From contig NW_003314391.1 of assembly GCF_000143415.4 (NCBI RefSeq), positions 65,652-129,651 on the forward strand: 64,000 nt of DNA. Reading direction: 5' to 3'. Below are positions 42,400-54,022 of the stretch, in pieces. The translations under genes were made by a program, and so were the position numbers. This DNA comes from Selaginella moellendorffii. Lineage: Eukaryota; Streptophyta; Lycopodiopsida; Selaginellales; Selaginellaceae. Under the pieces are notes generated by a model. That model was not told the DNA's origin and did not search any database. It was given only the letters and a program-made list of their open reading frames with translations. Each line of letters begins with the position of its first letter. The stretch's first letter is position 1.

Positions 42400-42850
42400 C
42401 TTCCTCTCCAAGGAAGATCTCGAGGCACGAAACCATGAATTCCAACCAGCGATGTGACCTATGCGGCAGTACGTACTCGAATAGCAACTGAGATTAATTT
42501 GACTTGTCCTTGGGACAGCATCCGTTGAACAAGACCTCGCGGTGGACGAGAGGCATTTCACCTGGTTGCGCCGTGGCCCGTGAAGAGAAACGTTGCCGCA
42601 AAATATGCCCAATGCGGGCATATGCGATCACCATCGTAGTCCACCCTCTCCTGTAGAGAATCAAAGGTTTTTCCCTCCCCAGAAACGCAATTGTCATCGC
42701 AAAAGGCCCGTAACAGGATTTTCGAAGAGAAGACATTGGGATCCTGAATCGAGTGAAAGACCTTGATCGCCTCGTCAATGTGCCCAAACCGGGCATGTAG
42801 TGATAGCAAGAGGTTACACAAGAATGTGCACTGCCGGAGCTTAGCTCGTC
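42400..42850 (-). pseudogene. Second PPR remnant on the minus strand
   Basis: Parallel to 40460-40995: CNLLLSLHARFGHIDEAIKV, FHSIQDPNVFSSKILLRAF, TTMVIAYARIGHI. Breaks and stops are present. The two blocks are direct repeats about 1.9 kb apart. Confidence 0.65.
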
Positions 42851-42980
42851 TTTGGTTCTTGAGAATAATCTCTGGCTGCCATGGAGAGAAGAAAGACTTG
42901 GTTGACGTGAGACCTGAAGAGTTCGTGTATAAAACGCACCAAGAAGAGCCACATCAAATTCCCATGGACTCAAAGCCTTG

Positions 42981-43040
42981 TCTCCCACCAAGGAATGGGA
43001 GTGACAATACGCATTATGGTTTTCTTTTCTTGGTGGGAGA
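42981..43040. repeat. 12-bp inverted repeat (possible hairpin)
   Basis: TCTCCCACCAAG (42981-42992) pairs with CTTGGTGGGAGA (43029-43040). Also present in the inverted copy near 63800-63860. Likely incidental or a tiny MITE remnant. Confidence 0.4.
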
Positions 43041-43069
43041 TCTTTCGCAAACAATACGCAATATTATGA

Positions 43070-43740
43070 ACTTCCATGTCTTGTCTGCATGTCTCTGAGA
43101 AGGCATACCTGAGTCCAGCCGCTATCAATTCGGCAATCATAACGACAGGTAACACTACGTGTTTTCCAGAAGAAAACAATCAATTCTTTTCTCTTGTTTT
43201 GCAGCAGGTTTTGTCACTGATAACTCTGTGGAGCCGATCAAAGACGCAGGATTGCTCTCCGGCACCTTCGGTGGAGACCACATCAATCCAAACGTGGCTG
43301 CTCATCCGGGCCTCGTCTACAATGCCAAGGCGCCCGAATTCACGGACTTTCTGTGTGGATTGAGGCAGGAAATACGAAACGTCTCCACTTTCGCAAACTT
43401 GAAACCATCTATTCCACACGACAACGCAGCAATCTCAACTATCCCTCCATCGGGATCTCTTTGCTCAAAGGAAAGAGGATCATCCACCGGCGAGTGACAA
43501 ACGTAGACGACGACGCTACCACGTACCGAGCAACAAGCGTGGAGGCTCCGATATCTTCCAAATGGCTCGCAAAGATAAAGTATCCTTCATCTTGAGGAAT
43601 TTATGTGCTTTTCGATTTTACGTCTACCAGCAGTGTGGACATACTGGATAATCTTCGCGATTCTATCTATGGGCACGTAGAAATCGATGTCTCCTGGAGT
43701 CTCTTCGTAGCGGTCTTGCCCCAAAAAGGGTGTCTAAGTT
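43070..43740 (+). pseudogene. Subtilase fragment in the spacer
   Basis: LSPAAINSAIITTG, then GTFGGDHINPNVAAHPGLVY, FLCGLRQEIRNVSTF and, in a second frame, NYPSIGISLLKGKRIIHRRV then TNVDDDATTYRATSVEAP. This is the C-terminal part of the S8 domain plus the fibronectin-III-like tail typical of plant subtilases. Frame changes and absence of the catalytic Asp, His and Ser regions show it is dead. Confidence 0.78.
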
Positions 43741-43950
43741 TCGATCCCATTTATAATCTAGCAAATCAAAAGAAACACGCAAACTCCTAAAAATGTCACC
43801 GTGTTGGAACGTTGAAAAATCATAAACTGAGCTAAATTTCAATATTTACGTGTATAGTAGTGTAGTCGATGTAGTAGAAATTTTGCATTCTAGCCGCAAT
43901 GTGGAGTCATGTACTAGCTGAGTAGTCAAGATAAGCGTCGCTCCCAGGAC

Positions 43951-43960
43951 TATATAAACA
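43951..43960 (+). promoter_or_regulatory. TATA box of the lectin gene, copy 2
   Basis: TATATAAACA 82-91 bp upstream of the ATG at 44042, which predicts a leader of about 60 nt. The same promoter occurs inverted at about 62910-62920 without the lectin, and is missing in front of lectin copy 1. Confidence 0.65.
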
Positions 43961-44041
43961 AGGCCTTTCCAGAGCTCAACTCATCTCTAGTTAAAGTTGT
44001 TTACTCATTTTCTTCTTGGTTATTTCTTGTTCTATCTCATT

Positions 44042-44470
44042 ATGGCATTTCGCGAGGTTTTCTTCCTGTGTATGCTGGTCTCGACCCTCTCCATCACCCA
44101 GGTAAGAAACTCTCATTCACTTGTCCCGCAAGAAGCTCACAATTTGGATATCTTACTCTTACAGGCTTGCCAGTTTTCTCGATCCTGCACTGATATCACC
44201 TTCGACAGGAATTCGACCGTGATGAGAGCCATTTGTAGCACATCCAATTTGGAAAGGAGGAACGCCTCCATCGATGTGAACAATTGCGTGGGCAGCAGCA
44301 ATGGTGTCCTCGACTGCTCATCCAACTTTGCCTCACGATGCATCAACATCAGCTTCAATGGGCTCAACGTGGCTGCCCGTTGCAACCGCGGGGATGGCGT
44401 TCTCGTCTCTTCCACTCGCAACCTCGACGATTGCATCCAGAACGTCGAGGGAGTTCTCCAGTGCTGCTAG
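44042..44470 (+). CDS. Secreted cyanovirin-N homology (CVNH) lectin, copy 2 (with promoter)
   Basis: Exons 44042-44101 and 44165-44470 with a 63-bp GT-AG intron give 121 residues. It differs from copy 1 at three positions (M49L, T80I, I99V), none a cysteine. Signal peptide 1-20, then two CVNH half-repeats with disulfide cysteines 28/44 and 79/93. It would be secreted and bind oligomannose-type glycans, as known for the family; a defence or recognition role is inference. Upstream in-frame codons from 43997 add MFTHFLLGY..., but the ATG at 44042 opens the signal peptide. A TATA box and leader are present, so this is the likely expressed copy. Convergent with the peptide gene remnant at 44756-45185. 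Confidence 0.88.
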   Translation: MAFREVFFLCMLVSTLSITQVRNSHSLVPQEAHNLDILLLQACQFSRSCTDITFDRNSTVMRAICSTSNLERRNASIDVNNCVGSSNGVLDCSSNFASRCINISFNGLNVAARCNRGDGVLVSSTRNLDDCIQNVEGVLQCC

Positions 44471-44755
44471 ATCCTTTTGGATGATCAAATTATATCCATA
44501 TGATGAAAGATGAATAACTGAGTGATCTCCCACATGATCTCTCCTTGTTTGGCACGTATGTGTCGCTGTTCTAATCAAATAAAACTTACTCACGGAAGTT
44601 GTGGGGCTTTTAAGACAGACTTACTTGTACAACTTTTTTTCAATTTGTATAATGAAAATACTACAAAGACAAATCGATTTATATTAAAGGTATATTATTT
44701 CTAATAAATGACAATTTTAAAGTCTATGGTCCCTCCTTATTAATGTGCCGTTTCA

Positions 44756-45185
44756 TCAAGGATTAAAATCATAAATGTAGTCGACATGGGCTTGCTGCTC
44801 CTGATCACCAAAGATGATTGACAACACACGATCATACATGTCAAGAATATTGTCTTCAAATACAGGATTATTTTACCTCTGGTTCGGCAATTTTTGGGGT
44901 GGAATTGGACAATGGCGACCAATCCAGCAGATTAGCAATCGTAAAAAAGACAAAAAGATTAAATCACGTACGAATCAGGTTACACGCTTGGACAGACACA
45001 CATGCAAGCGAGTGCAGACATGGACCATGATGTTTCAAAAGAAACACAGAGATCATCAAATCCAATCGACGCATATTCAATCGAGATTGAAGAACAGGCG
45101 TACCTGTTTCATTCTTCACTGGCCGAGAGGTCACAGTAGCAGCCACCAAGAGGACGAAAAAGAAAAAACTTAGTGTGCGAGACAT
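44756..45185 (-). pseudogene. Phytosulfokine-like precursor, copy 2, splice acceptor lost
   Basis: Exon 1 (45185-45104, MSRTLSFFFFVLLVAATVTS) and exon 3 (44800-44756, EQQAHVDYIYDFNP) are intact. At the start of exon 2 a short deletion removes the AG acceptor and the first codons: copy 1 has TTTTACAG then TGATGGCTAGG, copy 2 has TTTTTTACGATTGC. No other AG occurs before the end of exon 2. Skipping exon 2 would shift the frame and lose the YIYDF motif. Probably non-functional. Confidence 0.6.
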
Positions 45186-45439
45186 GATCTAGAGTTCCTC
45201 TTGCAAAGAAAATATATCAAAGAGAGACCGATGATATGATCAGCGTTTGTGTTGATATCGTATATATGCTGCCGAGAAAAGGTCAAGCACTGAAGAACCG
45301 CCACGTCGACATGCAAAGCGGCAGTTTTGACTGGATGGCTGGAAACCAGACTTCCAGTTAGCTTTTCCCTCTCCAATTTTACTGGAATTCACTCGCGATA
45401 ATTCTTTTCATATGCTAATGTTTATTAACTTCTGCACTT

Positions 45440-46826
45440 TCAAAATTCTAGAAGCGTTGCCATCAAAATGGCTAGAGCTCCCAAGATCCTGGAGGGACTT
45501 CCACTGTTTCCACCCGATCTTTCGTCAGCTTGGAAAGCAGGATAGTTCCGGCACTCCAGTGATTTCACAATGTCTCCAAGGTGACTATCACCATACACAT
45601 CTTGGTTGCGGTACCAGTTCTTCACCTAAAGAGAAAAAGAGCAAAATCAAGAGGTTGAGCTCTCGGGGTTACCTCCAATAGGCCGTGACCAAAGCTTCCA
45701 TCTCGCAGCGTGCTCCATTCCGGCTGCCTGTCCCAGCAGAATTGATTCGCCGCTGGCCCAGAGCCGAAGTTTTGAGCACAAACTCCACCGGATTGGGGGA
45801 CGTTGTCCTCAGGCTTGGGGCACTTCCCCGGATCGTCAGCGTGCTCCGTGTCCACTCTCGTTCTATTGCCGCCATCTCCCACCATGATGTAGAGCGCGGG
45901 TCCAGCTCGTAAGTGTAACTCTGTTCATCCTCTCATAGGCATGGACCTGGAAGAACACCAAGGATTCCTGTCGAGATCGAGAAGAGAGAGGGATTTACAT
46001 GGCCATTGGACAATGTCGACGCCGGCATTGTAGAGAAGCTCCTCCATTTCGAGACGCATGCACTCGACCTCGCGGTAGTGGGAGCTGTAGCTATTGTACC
46101 ACGGCGGATGCCACGATCCAGGGCGTGAGGAGCCTGTTGACGCGATCCTCCCAGCATCAGGAAGTGGATGCCGCCGACATCGAACGAGTACTAAAGGCTG
46201 GAACCTGGCCTTGTATGTTTTGCCCGGGGCTCGATCTCGTGGTTGGCACCTCCTCCATGAATCTGGGAGCAAGGAAATCAGGGATTGGATTGCGGATTTA
46301 TAGTCTTGCTCTCTCTCACCTCCCCTGGGGATGATAAGTCTCCCGGATTGGCGCGTCTGGAAATGCACAGCTAAAGCAGGGCGATCCAGTGCCATTGGTG
46401 ATGTATTGATCCGAGTATGTGAGATCGCCCACCATGAGGAGGAGCGAGGGATCGTTTCGGATGACGTGATCGACCGTGGCGCTCGAGTTGTAAGTGAGTC
46501 CCAGATCGTACCAGCTCAAGATCTCCCTCCTCACCTGGAACAGCACAAACAAGGAATGTCAAGCTCTCTCGCTCGAGCTCTGGAAGAGTTACCTCGTCTG
46601 CACTGCTCCGGCTCTCAAACTCTTGAATGTAAGTTGGAGAGCCCTTCGAACAGCACAGTGCCTGATTGCCCGACTTGGGCGATGCATTTGATGACCGAGC
46701 CGCAAAAACTTCCCTCCTCCTCGTCTTGTTGGTCATCGAGATCTCGCCTCCTAGAGCAGCAGCAGCAGTAGTAGCAGCCATGGCTTCCATCCCAGCAACT
46801 AAGTGGCTGATTTCTCGATGCCACAA
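45440..46826 (-). pseudogene. Purple acid phosphatase pseudogene, copy 2
   Basis: It keeps more than copy 1: LTYNSSATVDHVIRNDPS, LLMVGDLTYSDQYITNGTGS and CFSCAFPDAPIRETYHP (46552-46316) form the metal-binding GDxxY block. Then a frame-shifted middle, HPPWYNSYSSHYREVECMRL, EMEELLYNAGVDIV, VHAYERMNRV, KCPKPEDNVPQSGGVCAQNF and the C-terminal NQDVYGDSHLGDIV follow. The FNGH motif before VHAYER has the same deletion (QWP) as copy 1, and other frame changes are shared. Dead before duplication. Confidence 0.8.
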
Positions 46827-46875
46827 AAGGAAGCTTTAAAATAATCCTCCTCGAAGAAAGAAGAAACTCGTCACC

Positions 46876-47190
46876 TCACTGGAGGTGTCGCTTGATCTTC
46901 ATCATGTCCCAGTCCTTCTCTGCGAGAGCTCCAAGCATGAGGATGGACTGCGCGCCGGCTCGAGCTCGCCCACCATCTCCGCGGCGCGCTCCGCCCGCTC
47001 CACGTCGCCATGTATCCGGCACCCGCTCAGCAACGTCATCCAGCCCGTGACGCACTGCTCGAACGGCATCGTCTCCACGAGCTCCTCGGCGTCCTGGAGC
47101 CAGCCGCAGCGTCCCCAGCCAGCAGATCCACCAGGCACATATAATGCTCCCACAGCAACTCCACCTCGCTTTCGCAAACAACACGCAATA
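46876..47190 (-). pseudogene. PPR gene fragment, copy 2
   Basis: EHYMCLVDLLA, GWLQDAEELVETMPFEQC and TLLSGCRIHGDVERAERAAE, broken at the same place as copy 1 (22528-22850). Confidence 0.75.
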
Positions 47191-47204
47191 TTGTATTATG
47201 AACT

Positions 47205-48620
47205 TTGCTCCATAACAACAGATTCGACCATCTGTGGGCGTAGCCGTCTTGAATAACCATGCGAGTGCTTCTGAGGCTTTGTTCACAGCGGTAGCTCAAG
47301 TGTGCAATAAATTGGTATCGGTCACATTTGACAATGGCTTCTAGCGTGATCTTATTTCTGCCGATGTTGTGCCACGCTTACGTTTGAAGCTGCTACCACA
47401 CCCTCAACCGTACGAGGTCAAATGGTTGCAGAAGAGCCATGTTCTTCGAGTCACACAACAGTCCCGTGTTTGGTTTTCAATCAACAGTTCTCCGATGAAG
47501 CGCTTCTGGATGGACGTCGCGGGAATCATCCTCAGCAAACCATATCAATGGATGAGGCGACCTCAGTACGACGCATTTGCAAATACATACTTTTTGAGGA
47601 AGGACGATAAGAGGTGGCTACTGCGGGCGTCGTCACCTACAAACAAAACTCCACAATCGTTATTGATTTCTGCAAAAGAACCGGTCGTTAACATCGGAGA
47701 ATGGTGGCATTGCTTTTGTGGCGTATCTCAGAGAATGAAGCGAAAGTTCTGAACACGTTCAAACTGCTGCACATGGATTATCAGCTGTTGATCGTCAGCG
47801 TATCCAGGCAGTCGTTAATCGCTTTCGAGATGTTTTACCTGAGGAACTTCCATTCGTGCTATCGATCTGAACAAGATTGAGTTTGTTCCTGGAGCGAGAC
47901 TTCCAAATCATCGACCTTACAGAATGTCGCAAACAGAAGCGACTGAGATGATATGACAGGTACGAGAGTTGCTGAGTCCCAAAGGTTTGATTCAGCGCAG
48001 TGTTTCACCCTGCTCAAGTCCGCTGTTATTTGTTCCAAAGCCCGACGTTCTTTGAGGATGTGCAATGATTTTCGTCTCATCAATGATATATTGATCCGCA
48101 AGTGCCATCCTATTCCGACCTCTTCGACCTCTTCGATCTTGCTGCGGGCGCTTCTGTGTTCAACAAATTGGATCTCCGTAGTGGATATCATCAAGTGTGC
48201 ATTGCTCAAAACAATACTGGGAAGACTGCATTCTCAACACCTGAAGGCCTGTGTGAGTGGTTAGTCATGCCTTTTGGTTTGTGCAACGCACCTGCGACAT
48301 TTGTGAGGATGATGAACGATGTATTTCGCAACGAGATTGGTAAGTTCGTCGCCATTTACTTCGACGATATTTGGTATATAGCAAGTTTGTGGAGGAGCAT
48401 TTTCGTCATCTGGAGACTGTTCTCGACAAGCTTCGGAATGAAACATTATTTCTACATCCTAAGAAAAGCGACTTTGGGCTGTCGGAGGTAACTTGGGATT
48501 TAGACTTGCTGCAACAGGAACCACAGTTGATCCGGATAAAGTTCACGCAGTGTTGAGATGCTCCAATCTCCATGAGTTGCGCAGTTTCTTGTGCAGTTTC
48601 TTGTATCGCGATGCTTTTGC
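47205..48620 (+). mobile_element. Ty3/gypsy remnant, copy 2 (no gag)
   Basis: It begins inside the protease/linker region because the gag part of copy 1 is absent here. RT motifs are better kept than in copy 1: [60 protein letters not shown]. Stops remain (TGA after RYDRS and MI), so it is dead. Confidence 0.85.
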
Positions 48621-50418
48621 AAACTATTACAAAAAACTGTGATTAATTTGTTTACTAAAAAACCTTGCAAAGCTTACCTTGCGGCCTTTGCCAGAATTTC
48701 AATGTACAAAGTTTGCTGATGATCATGAGAGTCGGATGTCCGCGATAAGTCAGCTCCTGAACCTCCTTTCTTATCAGAGAAGAATCGAGGCAGCTGAATC
48801 TGGCTCCGGAAGGGCTTTCGGCTCTGGAGTGGTAAATGCAATTCTGCTGCTGAGTCAAGATCGATCATCGATCTTTGTTTGGCTTTGGTGCAGGATTTGA
48901 CCGCCGTGCAGGAAGTTTCAAAGGGGATGTGAAGGATGAATCTGCCGATCCGGTGATTCAGATGGAGAAGTGATCACAGCCGATCATCGGGGCCATCAAC
49001 GGGCTGGAAATCACCGTAAGAGGCTCATGCAGATGGTCACTTCCTGAAAAAGATATGCATCTGGAGGGTTAAATTGTGCCGGTTCGTGCAGCTCTTCTAG
49101 CAATTTAGTGTGGACGATTGGATCGACGTAAAGGTGTATGGTAACAATGATGCAGTTCCCAGCTCGACGTCCCAGGACGGCGAGAGGATCAACTAGCTCT
49201 CTTTATGAGGAGATGGCGAAGGTAACGTTAACGTATTAGCTTCTTTGCAAAGACTTTCAATTGGTGTTTTACTCTTTGATGGCATTTGTAGGAATTGTCC
49301 AGACAAAGCATCGAGATCAACTGTGGAATGTGTGGGCGTCGTCCGACGAGAATAGAGTACGAGATCGAGGTCGCGTCCTGCATTTGTTGGAGGACTGTGG
49401 GTAAGATGTGGAACGGAAATTGATGCGCTTGGTCTGAAGTTTCTGAACCTCTTCTCAAATCAGAACTTAAATATCTATGTACGGTACCCGACGTTGGATT
49501 TCGGTTGACAAGTACGAAGTCCTACATAAACCCAAGCCAAACAAACTGGAAGAAGTACGAGGGTAGCGTTTCGACTGCTTTCCAATTCTACGTGAAAGCA
49601 ACGATTCAGGCAGGAATTCCAAAGGTGGCGGATGTTAGCAGGGAGTATGGATGTGTATGAGATAGTATTGAGAAGTCATGAAATTAACTGCGCCTGCCAG
49701 GACCCTAAACTTCAGTCCTGGTTTTGCTTGTCTGATCTTTCTCTTCTTTCTAATGTGGACACCTCAGATGCAGGAAACATCCGAAGGTAGATCAAAGGCG
49801 GCCAAATGAAATCTCTGCTGGTCAGGTGATGCCTTGGGAGTTTCTGCGTCCAGAGAGCAGCACCGCACGACTGATGTGGCAACCCTGCTCACTGTCCAAT
49901 TGTTGAAGAGGAGGATGTTGAGACAGACCAGCTCTATTCGGTAAAGATTGGCAACGTCCAGTTTCCTTGAAAGTTGACGACCGGGAGCGATGTGCGATCC
50001 AGTCAACTTCAAAAAAGTCATGGGGTGTGAACTACAACGACAAACGTGAACATGGACGGTAAAGTTATTTGCTTTATGGAGTTGTATTCTTAACTCCTTA
50101 TACCAGACTGCCAAAGGTAGAGAGCCAGGGAAGTGCAAAGACATCAGTGCAAACGAAATTCCCAGCACTGACTCACAGAGAAGCTGGCAGCATCTTCAGA
50201 TGACTCAGTAGTGATTGTGAATGAAGAAACAGATGGATTGGAACAAGTTCAGATGACCACCCGTGATCAACTGATGGCCGTGGAAGAGCATGTGAGTGGA
50301 CACCGGCTGCCAGGGATGACTTAGAGGATTCAGGACTGAATCTTCAATGCAATGGTCATCTCCATGCACGTTCAGGTAGAAACTCATCTGCAACATTGAC
50401 TAGTCACTTTGGCTGATC
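48621..50418. other. Counterpart of 25691-27500; no recognised gene
   Basis: Same exon-like pieces as copy 1 (SRQSIEINCGMCGRRP near 49305; NIYVRYPTLDF near 49470), with small indels that would change any reading frame. Only short frames remain. Confidence 0.35.
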
Positions 50419-50697
50419 ATGGCAAAGAAGTTACAGGCCATGGTGTGGGACATGCAAGAGCAGGGAGTGGGCTGCAAAAGATGGTGGCTGGAAAGACACA
50501 AGCTCCTGTTGCAAAGCAGGACTGCTCGCGATCAAAGAGACGAGGTAATTTTGTTATTTGGCCTGGAAGGACATAATGCTTAATGAAAGCCAGCACTAAT
50601 GCTGTGTATGCTTCCACAGTCATATTTTCAGCCTCACGTTGGCCCTTCTTCGTTCCTTCTTTTTCGTTGGTCTTCTTCTACTTCAGTCTGGGCATAG
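50419..50697 (+). CDS. Small two-exon ORF of unknown function, copy 2
   Basis: Exons 50419-50544 and 50620-50697 with a 75-bp intron, 67 residues, essentially the same as copy 1 (27508-27786). Retention of both borders and of the stop codon in the two copies is mild evidence for coding. No family recognised. Confidence 0.3.
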
Positions 50698-50752
50698 TCC
50701 AGCAGTTAGATGATGATATGTGTAAACGCATCAAGACAGGCATACCTCAGCT

Positions 50753-52312
50753 ATGAATCCTTCCCTTGCTTCGGCAGCTTCCCCCCAACCCTTCTTGCTT
50801 AAAAAGAGTGAACACAACAAAGATATCATGCCTCTCCCTTGTCCTGACGCATTATTGTCTTTATTCGATATGTCAGCAGGAATTGTCACGTCCAATGATG
50901 CAAGTTGGTTTTCAGTCATGAACCCCATGACTGGCGCCTTGAAGCGGTTGCCCAAGACGGTTGCAGGGGAAGTTTTTGCTGTTCTGCGGCTCCTGCAACT
51001 TAGTCGTGTTGGGCTATGTGTCGGTGTCTCTTTGGGTGTCCGACGAGGATGGCAGGTGCCCCACGAACCAGAACCACCACGAATTACCGGGTGTTTTTTC
51101 AGGTGGACGTGCAATACGCGCCTCCTGTTGCGACTCAGTGAGTTTGGGCTCCACAATCAGGGGCTACAGCCGGGCAAGGGACGCATGGGCGTTTTGGCAT
51201 TTCAAGTCGTTGCCCCCACTGCCGGCGGAAGGAGGTTCGGATGATGCCGGATCGGTGTATGGCAGGCTGGACCCGTTCATGTACCGGTCCAAGCTGATGG
51301 CAGCAGGCATTGTGGTTGTGGGAAAACACGCTGGTGGTGTGCCCTTCGCAAGGCCTTGCTTCGCTCCAAAGTGGATGGTCATCGTGGAGGCGGCCGATGA
51401 AGAAGCTGATGAGCAGCGGCTGGAGTGGACGATTGTGTCCAGCATCGATGTGAGAGGCTTGTGCAGGAACGTGGAGCCCCATCACCTGCTTCCTTGCAAA
51501 CGGGCTAACAACATGCTCTTTCTCCACTTGTTGGACCGACCGGTGGCCTTCAATCTGGACACTCGTGCTTGGCATTTGCACGTCCCTCGTTGGAACGTGA
51601 ACCGAGAAGAGTCCGTATGGAACGTTGCCTACGTTCCCAGTTTAACTGCTCCGCCTGACAACGACGGCCGAGTAGAGAGTTCGCCGCAAACTGGAACCTG
51701 GCCGCCTGGATGCTTTCTGGATATGCCCGGAATGGGCATCTGGACAGAGCCAAGGAGATGTTTCGTTTCGAATTGCCGGTGAGGGATCTGGTTTCGTGGA
51801 ATGTCATGCTTTCCGCGTAGAACACCAGGATGATGAATTGCGTGGAGGAGGAGAGGGCGGTGTTCGAGGAATCCCCGCAGCGGGATCTGGTGTCGTGGAA
51901 CTCGATGCTGATGTTGTATGCCCGGAACGGTCACGCAGACGAGGCTAGTCAGATTTTCGGTGTGATGCCTCAGCGGGACGTATTTCGTGTGTTCTGCTTC
52001 TGTAGAGATCTCAAAGGATCGGAGGAAATGATGCCCGAGTGGAGCTCTGTGTCGTGGACGGCGATGCTGGCCACTTATGTCCAAGTCGGAGATATGACTC
52101 AAGCATCGGCATTTCAGCTGCAGATGACCCGGAAAGCCATTGCTTCTTGGAACACAATGCTGGCTGGGTATGCCCAGAACGGGTATCCCAGGCACGCCAT
52201 GGAAACCTTTAGCAAGTTGCCGGACGAGACATGTTTTCTGTTTTCTTTGGCCGGATCGGTCTTGCTTTGTGAGTCTGAAAGTCAAATTTTGATGCCTCTT
52301 GCCCTAAGTTAA
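50753..52312 (+). pseudogene. F-box-associated-like / PPR composite remnant, copy 2 (empty site for copia)
   Basis: Uninterrupted start MNPSLASAASPQPFLLKK, then WFSVMNPMTGALKRLPK. A frame change near 51100 leads to the 50961-51782 frame (WAFWHFKSLPPLPAEGG, VAFNLDTRAWHLHVPRWN). PPR repeats follow in a third frame with a stop: LAAWMLSGYARNGHLDRAKE, then 51830-52312 with DLVSWNSMLMLYARNGHADE, SVSWTAMLATYVQVGD and ASWNTMLAGYAQNG. This PPR tail is longer than in copy 1. Position about 50790 is the uninserted target of the copy-1 copia element. Confidence 0.6.
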
Positions 52313-52651
52313 TATTGATAAACTATACGATTTTAAAGCGTATTTTAGTACAAGTCAGCTAAACTAAACTAAAACAAAAAAATTATGCCAGGATTCGAAC
52401 CTGGGGATAGGTTTACCTAATTATTTGGAGATTATTCCAAGTATAGAACCGTAAAACCTATTAAGTAGGCCCTAGCCTGGCTATGGCGGTGCATTTGTAT
52501 TCGCGGCGTCGATCGATCATCCAGGTGAGTTGAGGAATTAGTGAGCAGTCTTCAACTATGGATCAACAATCAAGAATGTCTCCTCTCATTCTGGTGGAGA
52601 CGAGTGCGGCCCAAGGCACTGAATGCGCTCACCAAGTCGATGCTAGAAGGT

Positions 52652-52699
52652 GCGGCAGGATTTTTCCTGTTGCAGGTACGGCCGGAAAAATCCTGCCGC
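52652..52699. repeat. 16-bp perfect stem-loop, copy 2
   Basis: Same stem as at 34361-34413 (GCGGCAGGATTTTTCC and complement), with the loop shortened to about 16 bp. Confidence 0.6.
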
Positions 52700-52830
52700 C
52701 ATTTTGGTGCGACCAAAAACGTAAATGTTTTTTAAGTAACATTCAGGACAATTTGAGCTTGTTTTGAAATCGATTTTTAGAAAAATGTATTTTCAGAATT
52801 TGTCGAAGATTTTCTGAAAGTTCTCGACTA

Positions 52831-53425
52831 TTACGCAAGAACGTTGTAAGGGTTGAGAATGCCTTTAGGATCCAAGAGCTTCTTCATGTTCTTCATCAAT
52901 TGCACTTAGTAAGGGAAAGCTTATCAGAAAAAAACCAAGGAAGTGCTGATTATTTACGGATTTAGGGCTTCTGCTGTGAGCTTTTGTCTGCACCAAACGC
53001 TGCCTTTGTGATCTCGATGAGGAGATAGAACAGTTCATTTAGGCAATGGATGACAATACTGATCTATTATGAGTGACTGAAGATCAACTAATAACAAAAA
53101 ACTAAAGAACGGAAGAAGGTTTACCTCATCAAAAGCAAAGGGTTGAGTTCATGGCACCGAGATTCAGTATAATCTGCTTGATTATATATCAAATTGCAAC
53201 ATTCTTGGAAAATTAAAAGATATCCAATTACCTCATCAAACGTCCAGTGTGACCAACTTGAGAAACCTGATTTACTACTGTAGCAAATTTCCGAAACCTT
53301 CATCCACAATTTACAAACTAAATCTAGTTCACACCTGATTCGTGGTATGTGGACGAAGCAGTAGGCGACTAGAACCCTTAGACTTGCGCATCTAGTCGGT
53401 GTCCAGTTCATCCTGATCACAACCT
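52831..53425 (-). pseudogene. D-2-hydroxyglutarate dehydrogenase pseudogene, copy 2
   Basis: Same architecture as 34546-35165: nonsense codon in DTD-stop-MRKSKG, first FAD-domain exon pieces, then the last exon (LLDPKGILNPYNV) ending at 52831. A further deletion removes part of the GHTGLIGGSVP block, and other small indels are present. Confidence 0.75.
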
Positions 53426-54022
53426 TGTATGATTGAACAGAAAAGGAACTCGCATTTATGAGCTCTCACTCAATCCACCTTGAACTGTACCAAAAACGAA
53501 GAAAAATGATCAGAAAAGAACCGGACGAATCCAACGATTATCGGATACGTACCAATTCATTGCAGAAGCCTTCCAGCCGGATTTTCACTGAAGAACTCTA
53601 AAGTAGAAGACATTTTATATAATTTTTAAAAATAATTGCACGTTGTTTGAGGGATATTCTTCCTGCTTGAACCGATCACGCCCGCTTACTGAGACTCCAG
53701 TGGGTCATTCAGCTCGTGAATTTTTTGCTTCTTTTTGTCAAAATTCAAATTTGACTTTACTAGAGTAGTCGTTTGCGTTTGGGAAGTAATCTCTAAACCT
53801 GCATTGCTTGGACCTCGGACTCTGTCGAATCTTCGCTCCCATACATTCGAACAAGCAGATTACATGGTGTTTTCGCTGAGGCGAAAAGCATCAGAAATTG
53901 CGGGCAAATTCCTGTTCCTTTGGAAGGAAATAAATATTATAGTATTTATTAGATATATTTAATATTCAATATATTTAATATATATTCAAAATATATCACA
54001 ATACATAGCATATATATGGTAT

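Larger units (their letters stand above)
42834..44030 (+). repeat. 1.2-kb segment repeated in inverted orientation at 62834-64000
   Basis: Reads from GCCGGAGCTTAGCTCGTC through the subtilase fragment and the lectin promoter up to TCTATCTCATTA, 1-2 bp before the lectin coding sequence. The inverted copy starts and ends with the same strings. The right end of the match coincides with the window end, so the full length is unknown. Confidence 0.85.
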
